Below, one piece after another: positions 23,958 through 32,156 of a DNA stretch of 44,157 nucleotides (the first letter of the stretch is position 1; the number at the start of each line of letters is the position of its first letter). The position numbers and the translations under genes were made by a program. Below the pieces are notes generated by a model. It saw only the letters and a list, made by a program, of their open reading frames with translations, had not been told where the DNA came from and made no database searches. Source of the DNA: Bordetella parapertussis (lineage in GTDB: Bacteria; Pseudomonadota; Gammaproteobacteria; Burkholderiales; Thiobacillaceae); NCBI GenBank assembly GCA_945890495.1, contig CAMDCO010000017.1, forward strand, positions 1 to 44,157. The letters are read 5' to 3'.

Positions 23958-24158
23958 TTTGAAGCCCAGCTTTTTCAGGATGGTGACCAGAGGACACAGG
24001 TTGGTGAGGCCGGACTGGAACAGGTTGACGCCGACGAAGGCGGTGAACCAGAGCCAGCTCATCTGCGAGAGGTCGGCCACGCCGGCGTTGTGCGCCAGAA
24101 ACAGGGACAGCAGGATAAAGAAACCGGCGACGATACGAACGATGCGTTCAATGGACAT
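23937..24158 (-). CDS. DUF2892 (YgaP-type membrane) protein
   Basis: The 73-residue protein has two membrane helices (IVRIVAGFFILLSLFLA and WLWFTAFVGVNLFQSGL) and the conserved LCP in TNLCPLVTILKKLG, as in the membrane domain of the rhodanese YgaP. It ends EGGACC, giving three cysteines that could carry sulfur. AAGGGAA lies before the ATG, which is 15 bases after the RND pump gene, so it is the last gene of that operon. DUF2892 proteins are often found with persulfide-handling genes under BigR-type regulators. Confidence 0.88.
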   Translation of the reverse strand: MSIERIVRIVAGFFILLSLFLAHNAGVADLSQMSWLWFTAFVGVNLFQSGLTNLCPLVTILKKLGFKEGGACC

Positions 24159-24173
24159 GTGTTTTCCCTTTAA

Positions 24174-27100
24174 TCAGGTTTGGGGTTGGGCGTTTGTGGA
24201 GGCCCTGCGTTGCCAGAGCAGGTAGAACAACGGGATCACCACCAAGGTGAGCGCCGTGGACGCGAAGGTACCGAAGATCAGGCTGACGGCCAGGCCGCCG
24301 AACACCGGGTCGGTGATCATGATGGCGGAGCCGGCAATAATGGCCAGCGCCGTCAGCAGGATGGGACGGAAGCGTACCGCGCCGGCCTCTTTGACGGCCT
24401 CTTCCAGGCTGTAGCCCTGTTTGCGGTAATCGAGAATGAAGTCGATCAGGAGCAGCGAATTGCGCACCACCACGCCAGCTAGGGCAATGACGCCGATCAT
24501 CGAGGTCGCTGTAAACGCCTGGCCTGTCGCCCAATGGCCGGGGAACACGCCGATCAGGGTGAGCGGGATAGCGCCCATCACAATAAGCGGCAGCATGAAC
24601 GACTTGTAGTAGGCGGTGAGCAGCAGGTAGATCAACACCAGGGCGACGATGAAGGCCGAACCCAGGTCGCGGAACACATCGAGCGTCAGGCGCATCTCGC
24701 CGCCCCAGAGCAGGGTGTATTCGGCGGTATCGCTTGGCGTGGCCTCGGTAAAGCCGAGATTGCCGGTGGTAAAGGCGGCCCCTGATTTCAGCTTTTGCCC
24801 GTCGAGCATTTGATCCAGCGCCAGCACGGCGTACACCGGCGAGGATTGCAGCAATTCACCGCCGACGGTGACATGGGCGTGTTGGTCGCGGTCGCGCATG
24901 GACTTGGTCTCGGTGACCGGCTCAACGCGAGCGATGGCCGACAGCGGTACGCGCAGGCCTTGCGGGTTGGTGAGTGAAAGCGCCAACAGGGTGGACGGCT
25001 CGGCGCGCGCCTCGCGCGGTAGTCGCACACGAATCTCCATCGGTTCGCGGGCCTCGACGGCGTGCAGGGTGCCGATGGCGAAGCCGGAGACATAGTCGCG
25101 CAGCAGCTTGGCCACTTGCGCCGGGGCCACGCCGGCCAATGCGGCCTTCTCGGCATCGACGCGCACGCGATAGCTCTGCGCGTCGGCGGTGACCGAGTCA
25201 TCCACATTGGTCAGGCCATACATCTTATGGAAGGCGCCGTTGATCTCCTGTGCGCTTTGGCGCAGTACGGCATAGTCCGGGCCGTACAGTTCGGCCAATA
25301 TCTGCGAAGGTACCGGCGGGCCAGGCGGGGTTTCAAAGATCTTGATCCGGGCGGCGGGATAGGCCTTGCGCACGGGGGCCAGCGCGGCATCGATCTGGTT
25401 GGCGATGTCGTGTGAACTGGCGCTGCGGTGATGTTTGTCGATCAGGTTGACGCGAATCTGCGCCAGGTTCTCACCGCGTTTTAGCATGTCGCCACGGACC
25501 AAGGCGGCAAAGTCGATCGGTGCTGCTTGACCGAGGAAGGCTTGGTAGTTGTCCACGGGTGCCAGCAATCTCAGCGCCGCGCCGATGCTGCGCGTTACGG
25601 CGTCGGTATCGGCCAGCGCCGTACCGGCGGGCATGTCGACCTGCAACAACAGCGTGTTGGTATTGTCGTTGGGCAGCATCTTGAGATCGACACTCAGGGG
25701 CGACAGGGCCCCGCCGACGCCTGACGAACGCACAAATTGCCAGGCGGGCATCAGCATCGCCGCCACCAAGAGGCCCACCACCACCGTGAAGAATAGATTG
25801 CGTTTGGCCGCGCTCGCCATCAGTGGTTCGACGACCGCCAGATAGGCGCAACGCAGGGGGTCTTTTTCGTCGCGGCCCTTGCACAGACAGAAGCGACAAA
25901 TCTTCTCCGGATGATGGTGCCGACCCTTGTCCTCCAAGGTCTCAGCCTCAGTCAGGAACTTCAGTGCCTTGCCTCGCAATACACGCCGCGCAGCCCACGG
26001 CACGATGGAATAGGCAATAAACAGCGAGGCCAACATGGCCACGGGGACATTGATCGGGATCGGCATCATGAACGGCCCCATCATGCCGGTGACAAAGGCC
26101 ATCGGGATAAAGGCCAGCATCACCGCGACCGTGGCCACATTGGTGGGGTTGCCGATCTCGTTGGTGGCGGTCACCAAGGTCTGGCCGAAATCTTCTATTT
26201 TGGCCTTGCTGTGATGCAGGTGGCGGTGGATGTTCTCGATCACCACGATGGAGTCATCGACCAACAGGCCCAGCGCCAAAATGAGCGCAAACAGGGTGAT
26301 GCGGTTGATCGTCTGGCCGGTGAGATAGCCCACGGCTAGGACGATGAACAAGATCAGCGGGATGGTCATGGTGACAATGCCCGCCTCGCGCCAGCCGAGG
26401 AACCACCACATCAGCATAATCACGGTGAAGATGGCGATACCCAAGTGTTCGACCAGTAGATTGACGGCGGCATCGGCGCGCTCGCCATCGTCACGGGTGA
26501 CGGTGACGGCAATATCCGCAGGCAAGGCCTGGCGCTTGAGTTCATCCAGCTTGGCCAGCACGGCACTGGAGACATCCACCGCGTTGGTGCCGGCCTTTTT
26601 GGCAATCGCGAGCGTGACCGCCGGGTTTATGCCGGCCTGCGCGGTCGTTGCCGCAGGGCCGAAGCCTATCCATGAGCCTTCTTCCACATCCGCGCCGCCC
26701 GCTTCAATGCGGGCGATGTCGCGCAGATAGACCGGTTGACCGTTGTGCGCGCCGACCACAATGCGGCCCACGGCCTCGGCGTTGCCGAGAAAGCCATCCA
26801 GACGCAAGGCACGGGCCTGACCCGCTTGCGTTAATGCGCCCAACGGGGCTGACACATTGACGCCGCGTAGCGCTTGGTCAATCCGGTCAAAGGACAGGCC
26901 GGAGGCCTCCATCCGCTGCGGGTCGATCCATACATTCAGCGCCGGGGCGCGGCCACCGGCCAACTGCGTAAAAGAGACGCCTTCGACATTGCGCAACTGC
27001 TCTAGCAGACGCGCGCCCACCTCGCGCAACGCCTGCTCGTCTTGAGTCGCCGAGTTCAGCGTCAGCGTCAGAATGGGCACATCGTCGACATTGATCGGTT

Positions 27101-27533
27101 TGACAACCGGCTCATGCGCCCCGGCGGGCAGGCGATCCATGTTTTGCATCAACTGGTTGTATAGCTTGACCAGGCTATCTTCCTGGTTCTGCCCCACCTT
27201 GAACTGCACCGTCACCACGCAGTAGTCGTTGGCCGCATAGCCGAAGGTGTGATCCACACCCGACTGCGCGTGCATGATCGCCTCCAGCGGCTTGACCACC
27301 AGATTGTTGATCTCCTCTACGCTGGCCCCCGGCTTTTGCACGATGATGCTGGCGGCGGGCACTACAATTTGCGGGTTGTATTCGCGCGGCGTCAGCGCCA
27401 GCGCCATCACGCCCAGCATGAACAGGGCGAAGATCATTAAAGGCGTGATCTTGGATTCGAGGAAGGTCGTCGCCAGGCGACCGGCGATGTTGAACGGGCT
27501 CCCCTGGGCTTCCGTGTGGTTGTCAGCGCTCAT
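24174..27533 (-). CDS. RND efflux pump with His/Cys-rich cytoplasmic loop
   Basis: This 1119-residue inner-membrane proton-driven transporter has the AcrB-family plan: an N-terminal helix, a large periplasmic domain, helices 2-6 (including ALGLLVDDSIVVIENIHRHL, which holds the proton-relay acidic residues, and NPTNVATVAVMLAFIPMAFV), a second periplasmic domain and helices 8-12 (GVIALAGVVVRNSLLLIDFI). The two-Asp relay places it with multidrug-type rather than CusA-type metal pumps. A cytoplasmic loop between helices 6 and 7 carries H539-H541, C546, C549, C551 and C562 (HHHPEKICRFCLCKG), unusual for the family. It lies 3 bases after the membrane fusion protein and 15 before DUF2892. The substrate is unknown; the regulator hints at sulfur stress. 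Confidence 0.9.
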   Translation of the reverse strand: MSADNHTEAQGSPFNIAGRLATTFLESKITPLMIFALFMLGVMALALTPREYNPQIVVPAASIIVQKPGASVEEINNLVVKPLEAIMHAQSGVDHTFGYAANDYCVVTVQFKVGQNQEDSLVKLYNQLMQNMDRLPAGAHEPVVKPINVDDVPILTLTLNSATQDEQALREVGARLLEQLRNVEGVSFTQLAGGRAPALNVWIDPQRMEASGLSFDRIDQALRGVNVSAPLGALTQAGQARALRLDGFLGNAEAVGRIVVGAHNGQPVYLRDIARIEAGGADVEEGSWIGFGPAATTAQAGINPAVTLAIAKKAGTNAVDVSSAVLAKLDELKRQALPADIAVTVTRDDGERADAAVNLLVEHLGIAIFTVIMLMWWFLGWREAGIVTMTIPLILFIVLAVGYLTGQTINRITLFALILALGLLVDDSIVVIENIHRHLHHSKAKIEDFGQTLVTATNEIGNPTNVATVAVMLAFIPMAFVTGMMGPFMMPIPINVPVAMLASLFIAYSIVPWAARRVLRGKALKFLTEAETLEDKGRHHHPEKICRFCLCKGRDEKDPLRCAYLAVVEPLMASAAKRNLFFTVVVGLLVAAMLMPAWQFVRSSGVGGALSPLSVDLKMLPNDNTNTLLLQVDMPAGTALADTDAVTRSIGAALRLLAPVDNYQAFLGQAAPIDFAALVRGDMLKRGENLAQIRVNLIDKHHRSASSHDIANQIDAALAPVRKAYPAARIKIFETPPGPPVPSQILAELYGPDYAVLRQSAQEINGAFHKMYGLTNVDDSVTADAQSYRVRVDAEKAALAGVAPAQVAKLLRDYVSGFAIGTLHAVEAREPMEIRVRLPREARAEPSTLLALSLTNPQGLRVPLSAIARVEPVTETKSMRDRDQHAHVTVGGELLQSSPVYAVLALDQMLDGQKLKSGAAFTTGNLGFTEATPSDTAEYTLLWGGEMRLTLDVFRDLGSAFIVALVLIYLLLTAYYKSFMLPLIVMGAIPLTLIGVFPGHWATGQAFTATSMIGVIALAGVVVRNSLLLIDFILDYRKQGYSLEEAVKEAGAVRFRPILLTALAIIAGSAIMITDPVFGGLAVSLIFGTFASTALTLVVIPLFYLLWQRRASTNAQPQT

Positions 27534-27536
27534 GGC

Positions 27537-28604
27537 TTAACCTTTGACCTGATCACCGTTGTTGATGGCTTCTGCCTGGCCGGTTACAACGCGATCGCCG
27601 GCCTTGAGACCCGCGAGAATTTCGACGCCGCTACTATTTACGGCGCCGGTGCGCACCATGCGGTATTGGGCGATGCCTTGGGCATCGAGGACGAATACGC
27701 CGCTGATGCCGGCGCGATTCTGCAGGGCGGTTTGGGGGATGCGCAGGCTAGAGGTCTGGCCGGCGGGGAAGAGGACGCGGGCAAAGGCACCGCTCTTGGC
27801 CTTGGCCTGGATGTCGAGTTTGACGAGGTAGGTGTGCGTTACCGGATCGGCCGCTGGCGAGAGGCGCGCTATGCGACCCTTAATGCCGGCTGTTTGGCCA
27901 TCGACCTCGATCTCGACCGTTTGGCCAGCGGTTAGTGTCTTGAATACGGCCTCTGGGACGGCGGTTTGTACCTGTAACTTGGCCGGGTTTTCGAGCACCA
28001 GAACGGGGTGGCCGGGCGCAGCGATATCCCCTTCATTCGCCAACTTTTGGGTGACGACACCGGCAAAAGGGGCCGAGACGGTGGCATAGCGCATCTGGCC
28101 TTGGGCCGTGGCCAGGCCGGCCTTGGACTGGGCCGCACGCGAGACGGCCATCTCGTAGTTGAGCTTCATCTTTTCGTATTGCTGGCGGGTGACGACTTCT
28201 TCCTTGTGCAGGTTGGCGTAGCGGTCGTGATCCGCCTTGGCATCCTTGAGGGCATTTTCGGCTTGATTGAGGCCGAGGCGGGCTTGCTCGACGGCGCCTT
28301 CGATGTCTAAGGGGTCAATGGTGAACAGGCGTTGACCGGCCTTGACGCTCTGGCCTTCGACGACAGCGATGTCGCGGATGTAACCCATCAGGCGCGAGGC
28401 GACCTTGATCGATTCTTCGGCCACCACGGTGCCAGGGGTCGTGGCATAGGCCGGCGCATCTTGTAGCTGTACGACGATCGACGGGGCCTGTACGACGCGC
28501 GGCGCGGCGGCGGTCTTTGCGGCTTCTTCGTGGGAGCCGCAGGCGGTCAGCAGCAGGGCCAGGACGAGGGGCGCGAGGTAGGCGTGGATAGGACGATGCA
28601 TCAT
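27537..28604 (-). CDS. RND membrane fusion protein, lipoprotein
   Basis: The 355-residue protein is the periplasmic adaptor that links the RND pump to the TolC-like channel. It starts with a lipoprotein signal (LAPLVLALLLTAC, lipid Cys about residue 22). The lipoyl/barrel-sandwich halves are ESIKVASRLMGYIRDIAVVE and RYATVSAPFAGVVTQKLANE, with an alpha-hairpin between (about 105-170). A beta-barrel and a membrane-proximal domain follow. It lies between the channel gene (14 bases upstream) and the pump gene (3 bases downstream). Confidence 0.92.
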   Translation of the reverse strand: MMHRPIHAYLAPLVLALLLTACGSHEEAAKTAAAPRVVQAPSIVVQLQDAPAYATTPGTVVAEESIKVASRLMGYIRDIAVVEGQSVKAGQRLFTIDPLDIEGAVEQARLGLNQAENALKDAKADHDRYANLHKEEVVTRQQYEKMKLNYEMAVSRAAQSKAGLATAQGQMRYATVSAPFAGVVTQKLANEGDIAAPGHPVLVLENPAKLQVQTAVPEAVFKTLTAGQTVEIEVDGQTAGIKGRIARLSPAADPVTHTYLVKLDIQAKAKSGAFARVLFPAGQTSSLRIPQTALQNRAGISGVFVLDAQGIAQYRMVRTGAVNSSGVEILAGLKAGDRVVTGQAEAINNGDQVKG

Positions 28605-28618
28605 CGGGTCTCCGGTAA

Positions 28619-29950
28619 TCAGATTTGTTCGGGTTCAAGGACGCCTACGGCGAGCCTGAGTTCGGCGCGGGTGACGGCGAGGTCGTAACGAGCGGCGACC
28701 AGATCGGCACGCGTCTTGTCCAGTTGGGCCTGCGCAGAGAGCAGTTCGATGAGCGGGGCGACCCCGTTTTCATAGCGCATCTTGACCAGGCGCCGGGCCT
28801 CTTCAGCCTGTTCGACGGAGAGTTGGCGAACGGCGACGCGTTCTTCAGCTTCTAGCGCACGGCGTCGTGCATCGGTGGCCTGGAAGCGGATGCCATCTTC
28901 GGCCTGGCGCAGTTTGGCGGCCAGTTCGCTACGCCGGGCCTCGGCGCGGTCGACACCGGCCTGCAGGGTGCCGCCGTCAAAGGCGTTCCAAGAGAGGACG
29001 CCCGCCATCATGTAGGCATTGCTGTCAAAGCCGAGGGTGCGGTCGTTCCATTCTTGACGCAGCGAGACATTGAACTGGGGGCTTTTGCCGGCACGGGCGG
29101 CCTCGACTGCGGCGCGGGCGGCATCGACCTGTTCGCGCAGGGCGCGCAGACCCGGGTGGGTCTCGGCCGCTTGCTTACGCAGGGCGGCCTCATCCCCGCT
29201 CATCAGGGTGGGGGAGACGGGGTCGGCGACATTGAGTGGGGTCCCGAGTGGCCGACCTATGAGCAGGTTGAGCTGGTCGAGCGCGGTGGCCTCGGTGTTG
29301 CGCGCCTCGATCAGTTTGATGCGCATGTCTTCCAGGCTGACGCGGGCCGAGAGGATGTCGCTCTTGACGGCCATGCCTTGCTTGTGGAGTTTTTCGGTGA
29401 TGCGGACAGATTCTTCGGCAGCGGCCTGACCTTCGCTGGCGACCTTGATGTAGGCGCGGGCAGTATGCACGCCTTGATAGGCCATCAGCACTTGTTTGAC
29501 CAACTTCTGGCGGGCCACGCGATCGCCGGACTGGGCGGCTCGGGTGAAGGCCTGCGCCTGACGCACATAACTCTCGACCTGACCCCCGTTGTAAACTGGG
29601 ATCAGGAGCTCGATGCGGCTGTTGAAGTTGTTGACGGGGCTGGGGTTGTTTAGGGTGGGATCGGCCATGTCCGTGGGCAGGACGCGCCGTTGCGTCAACT
29701 TGGTGCCAAACACATTGAGCGCGTCATTGGTCCGTGAGGCGGTCAATGACAGGTTGAGGCGCGGCATTCGATTGCCCTTGGCCTCGCGTACGCCGGCCTC
29801 GGCCTGTTCGATCTGGGCGCGGCTGATGGCTATGTCCGGATTCTGGCTCAGGGCGGCCTCGGTGCATTGCTTGAAATTGAGCGTCTCGGCACCGGCCTGC
29901 CCAAGGGGCCAGGCGGCAAGAAGAAGGATGGCTGACCAAGTGTTGCGCAT
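28619..29950 (-). CDS. TolC-family outer-membrane efflux channel
   Basis: The 443-residue protein (start ATG 29950; 29965 would add five residues before the signal peptide) has a signal peptide ending GQAGA, then two OEP repeats rich in long helices: LTQRRVLPTDM with NFNSRIELLIPVYNGGQVES (first repeat) and VLSWNAFDGGTLQAGVDRAE with VKMRYENGVAPLIELLSAQA (second repeat). It is the outer-membrane duct of the tripartite pump and the first structural gene of the operon. A promoter-operator region lies about 70-110 bases upstream. Confidence 0.92.
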   Translation of the reverse strand: MRNTWSAILLLAAWPLGQAGAETLNFKQCTEAALSQNPDIAISRAQIEQAEAGVREAKGNRMPRLNLSLTASRTNDALNVFGTKLTQRRVLPTDMADPTLNNPSPVNNFNSRIELLIPVYNGGQVESYVRQAQAFTRAAQSGDRVARQKLVKQVLMAYQGVHTARAYIKVASEGQAAAEESVRITEKLHKQGMAVKSDILSARVSLEDMRIKLIEARNTEATALDQLNLLIGRPLGTPLNVADPVSPTLMSGDEAALRKQAAETHPGLRALREQVDAARAAVEAARAGKSPQFNVSLRQEWNDRTLGFDSNAYMMAGVLSWNAFDGGTLQAGVDRAEARRSELAAKLRQAEDGIRFQATDARRRALEAEERVAVRQLSVEQAEEARRLVKMRYENGVAPLIELLSAQAQLDKTRADLVAARYDLAVTRAELRLAVGVLEPEQI

Positions 29951-30017
29951 GACATCTCCGAACAAGCACGAGCTATAAGGCCCGTGAGGTGCCTCGCCTC
30001 AACCTATGGCCGAGGGG

Positions 30018-30061
30018 TATATTAGAGATCAATTATATACAGATAAGCCCGCCTTATGCAA
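30018..30061 (-). promoter_or_regulatory. Promoter and operator-like palindrome of the RND operon
   Basis: On the minus strand TTGCAT (30061-30056) and TATAAT (30037-30032) are 18 bases apart. The -10 box lies in an AT-rich imperfect palindrome (30039-30018; arms TATATAA and TAATATA). ArsR-family sensors of the BigR/SqrR group bind AT-rich palindromes overlapping the -10 box, so this fits repression by the ArsR protein encoded just upstream. Binding is inferred, not shown. Confidence 0.55.
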
Positions 30062-30125
30062 GCCTGCAGCGCAGTTTATAGCTTGAGAGGGTTTGTTTGG
30101 CAAACGCTATTTGGCGTTGACAACC

Positions 30126-30443
30126 CTATTTCGCAAACCCGCAGAATACATCCCGCATCATGCTGATGAGGGTGAGGGTGCGGCCGTCGCTGATGCGGTA
30201 GAAGACGCGGTTGGCGTCTTTACGGGTGCGCAGGACGCCCTTGTCGCGCAGGATGGCCAGATGCTGGGAGATGTTGCTTTGGGAGGTGCCGACACTGTCG
30301 ACGATTTCCTGAACGCTGATTTCCTTGTTGCCCAGGACGCAAAGGATTTTTAGGCGCAAGGGATGCGACATGGCCTTCATGGCGCGCGAGGCCTGTTCAA
30401 TGTGCTCGTCGGTCTCGATGACCTGTTCTTGATCTTGATCCAT
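30126..30443 (-). CDS. ArsR-family repressor, probable persulfide sensor (BigR/SqrR-like)
   Basis: The 105-residue winged-helix protein has the ArsR pattern HPLRLKILCVLGN (residues 27-39), recognition helix TSQSNISQHLAILRDKGVL and wing TRKDANRVFYRISDG. Its only two cysteines are C35 and C101, exactly 66 residues apart. That is the spacing, as I recall it, of the sensing pair in BigR (C42/C108) and SqrR (C41/C107), which form a polysulfide bridge and release DNA. No ArsR metal motif (ELCVCDL) is present. It precedes the RND operon by about 175 bases on the same strand and diverges from gpmI. A perfect palindrome lies before its start. Confidence 0.85.
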   Translation of the reverse strand: MDQDQEQVIETDEHIEQASRAMKAMSHPLRLKILCVLGNKEISVQEIVDSVGTSQSNISQHLAILRDKGVLRTRKDANRVFYRISDGRTLTLISMMRDVFCGFAK

Positions 30444-30463
30444 GCAAATCTCCTCTATGACTT

Positions 30464-30480
30464 GCGATTTGTAAAATCGC
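30464..30480. promoter_or_regulatory. Perfect palindrome before the ArsR gene
   Basis: GCGATTTGTAAAATCGC has 7-base arms and a 3-base centre. It lies 20 bases before the arsR-family ATG, between it and gpmI, and may be an autoregulatory operator. It differs in sequence from the palindrome at 30018-30039, so both cannot be assumed to bind the same protein. Confidence 0.45.
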
Positions 30481-30590
30481 TACATACTGCTGTAACGATA
30501 CGGCAATATCCTTTTGCCGACAAGCGGGGCCTAAATGGCTTAAAATGGACGGCAGTTTTAGATACCTGCTTCTATAGAGAGGCTAAAGAC

Positions 30591-32156
30591 ATGGCACCCT
30601 CCGTAACCCCTGTACTTTTGATTATCCTCGATGGCTTTGGGATCAGTGAGAATCCCGACTTCAATGCCGTTGATGCCGCGCACAAACCTCACTTTGATCG
30701 CCTCTGGGAGGGTTGTCCACACACGCTTATCCATGCCTCGGAGGCGGCGGTGGGGCTGCCGCGCGGTCAGATGGGAAACTCCGAGGTGGGGCATCTCAAC
30801 ATCGGCGCAGGGCGTGTGGTGTACCAAGATTACAGTCGCATTGAACTGTCCATTCGCGCCGGTTATTTCTTTCACAACCATGTGCTGGAAAATGCCTTGA
30901 ACGACATCAAGGCCCGCGGTGCGGCGTTACATATCATGGGTCTTTTGTCCGATGGCGGTGTGCATAGCGATGAAGGTCAGATTCATGCGATGGCGCTGAT
31001 GGCGGCACGCATGGGCGTGACCAAGGTCTATGTCCACGCTTTCCTGGACGGACGAGATACCCCGCCCAAGAGCGCCGAGGGCTATTTGCGTTCCATGCAG
31101 GAGCGTCTCGATGGGCTTGGCGTGGGGCGCATTGCCAGCGTGTGCGGTCGCTATTTCGCTATGGACCGGGATAAGCGTTGGGCGCGGGTTGAGAAGGCCT
31201 ATGACCTCCTGGCAGACGGACGCGCCGAGTTCTACGCCGAGACGGCCCAAGCGGGTTTGGCGGCGGCCTATGCGCGCGGCGAAACGGATGAGTTCGTTAA
31301 GGCCACGGCCATCTGCCCGGCGGGCGAAAAACCGGTGCGCATGGAAGACGGCGATGCCGTGATTTTCATGAATTTCCGCGCCGATCGGGCGCGGGAGATC
31401 ACGCGGGCCTTCACCGATACGGCCTTCGACGGTTTTGAGCGTCAGCGAGTGCCTAAGCTGTCGCACTACTGCACGCTAACCCAGTATCAGGCGAACTTTA
31501 ATGTGGAGGTTGTTTTCCCGCCCACGAAGGTGCGCAACGGTTTTGGTGAGTATGTCTCCCGGCTGGGCTTACATCAATTGCGCATTGCCGAGACCGAGAA
31601 ATACGCCCATGTCACCTATTTCTTTAACGGCGGCGAGGAGACTGTGTATCCGGGCGAAGATCGGATTTTGGTGAAGTCGCCGGATGTCGCGACTTACGAC
31701 CTGCAGCCCGAGATGAACGCAGATGAGTTGACCGACAAATTGGTGGAGGCCATCGAGAGCCGCCAATATCAGGCCATTATCTGCAACTACGCCAATGCCG
31801 ACATGGTGGGCCATTCCGGGGATTTCGAGGCCGCGAAGAAGGCGGTCGAGGCGGTGGATGTCGCGCTGGGGCGCGCGGTCGAGGCCATGCGGAATAACGG
31901 CGGCGAGACGCTGATCATTGCCGACCACGGCAATGCCGAACAGATGATGGATCCGTCGACGGGACAGCCGCATACGGCTCATACCATCAATCTGGTGCCC
32001 TTTGTTTATGTCGGTCGCCCGGCCACGGTGGGCGAGACGGGGGCGCTGGAGGATGTGGCCCCGACCTTGCTGCACATGATGGGTCTCACGCAACCGGCCG
32101 AGATGGGCGGGCATTCTCTGGTCCACTTTGATAAACCGCCGACGGGCACTCGCTGA
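30591..32156 (+). CDS. gpmI: 2,3-bisphosphoglycerate-independent phosphoglycerate mutase
   Basis: GpmI interconverts 3- and 2-phosphoglycerate in glycolysis and gluconeogenesis using two manganese ions and a phosphoserine. The 521 residues show the metal site VLLIILDGFGISE, the catalytic Ser in GQMGNSEVGHLNIGAGRVVY, HAFLDGRDTPPKSAEGYL, VCGRYFAMDRDKRWARVEKA, NYANADMVGHSGDFEA and ADHGNAEQM. The ATG at 30591 has GAGAGG upstream; earlier in-frame starts lie in the regulator's gap. It is followed directly by envC, as in E. coli. Confidence 0.97.
   Translation: MAPSVTPVLLIILDGFGISENPDFNAVDAAHKPHFDRLWEGCPHTLIHASEAAVGLPRGQMGNSEVGHLNIGAGRVVYQDYSRIELSIRAGYFFHNHVLENALNDIKARGAALHIMGLLSDGGVHSDEGQIHAMALMAARMGVTKVYVHAFLDGRDTPPKSAEGYLRSMQERLDGLGVGRIASVCGRYFAMDRDKRWARVEKAYDLLADGRAEFYAETAQAGLAAAYARGETDEFVKATAICPAGEKPVRMEDGDAVIFMNFRADRAREITRAFTDTAFDGFERQRVPKLSHYCTLTQYQANFNVEVVFPPTKVRNGFGEYVSRLGLHQLRIAETEKYAHVTYFFNGGEETVYPGEDRILVKSPDVATYDLQPEMNADELTDKLVEAIESRQYQAIICNYANADMVGHSGDFEAAKKAVEAVDVALGRAVEAMRNNGGETLIIADHGNAEQMMDPSTGQPHTAHTINLVPFVYVGRPATVGETGALEDVAPTLLHMMGLTQPAEMGGHSLVHFDKPPTGTR

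Noticed and set aside
30126-30443. Arsenic or metal-sensing reading of the ArsR protein
   Set aside because: The ELCVCDL-type metal motif is absent, and no arsenic genes are nearby; the two-Cys spacing fits a persulfide sensor better.
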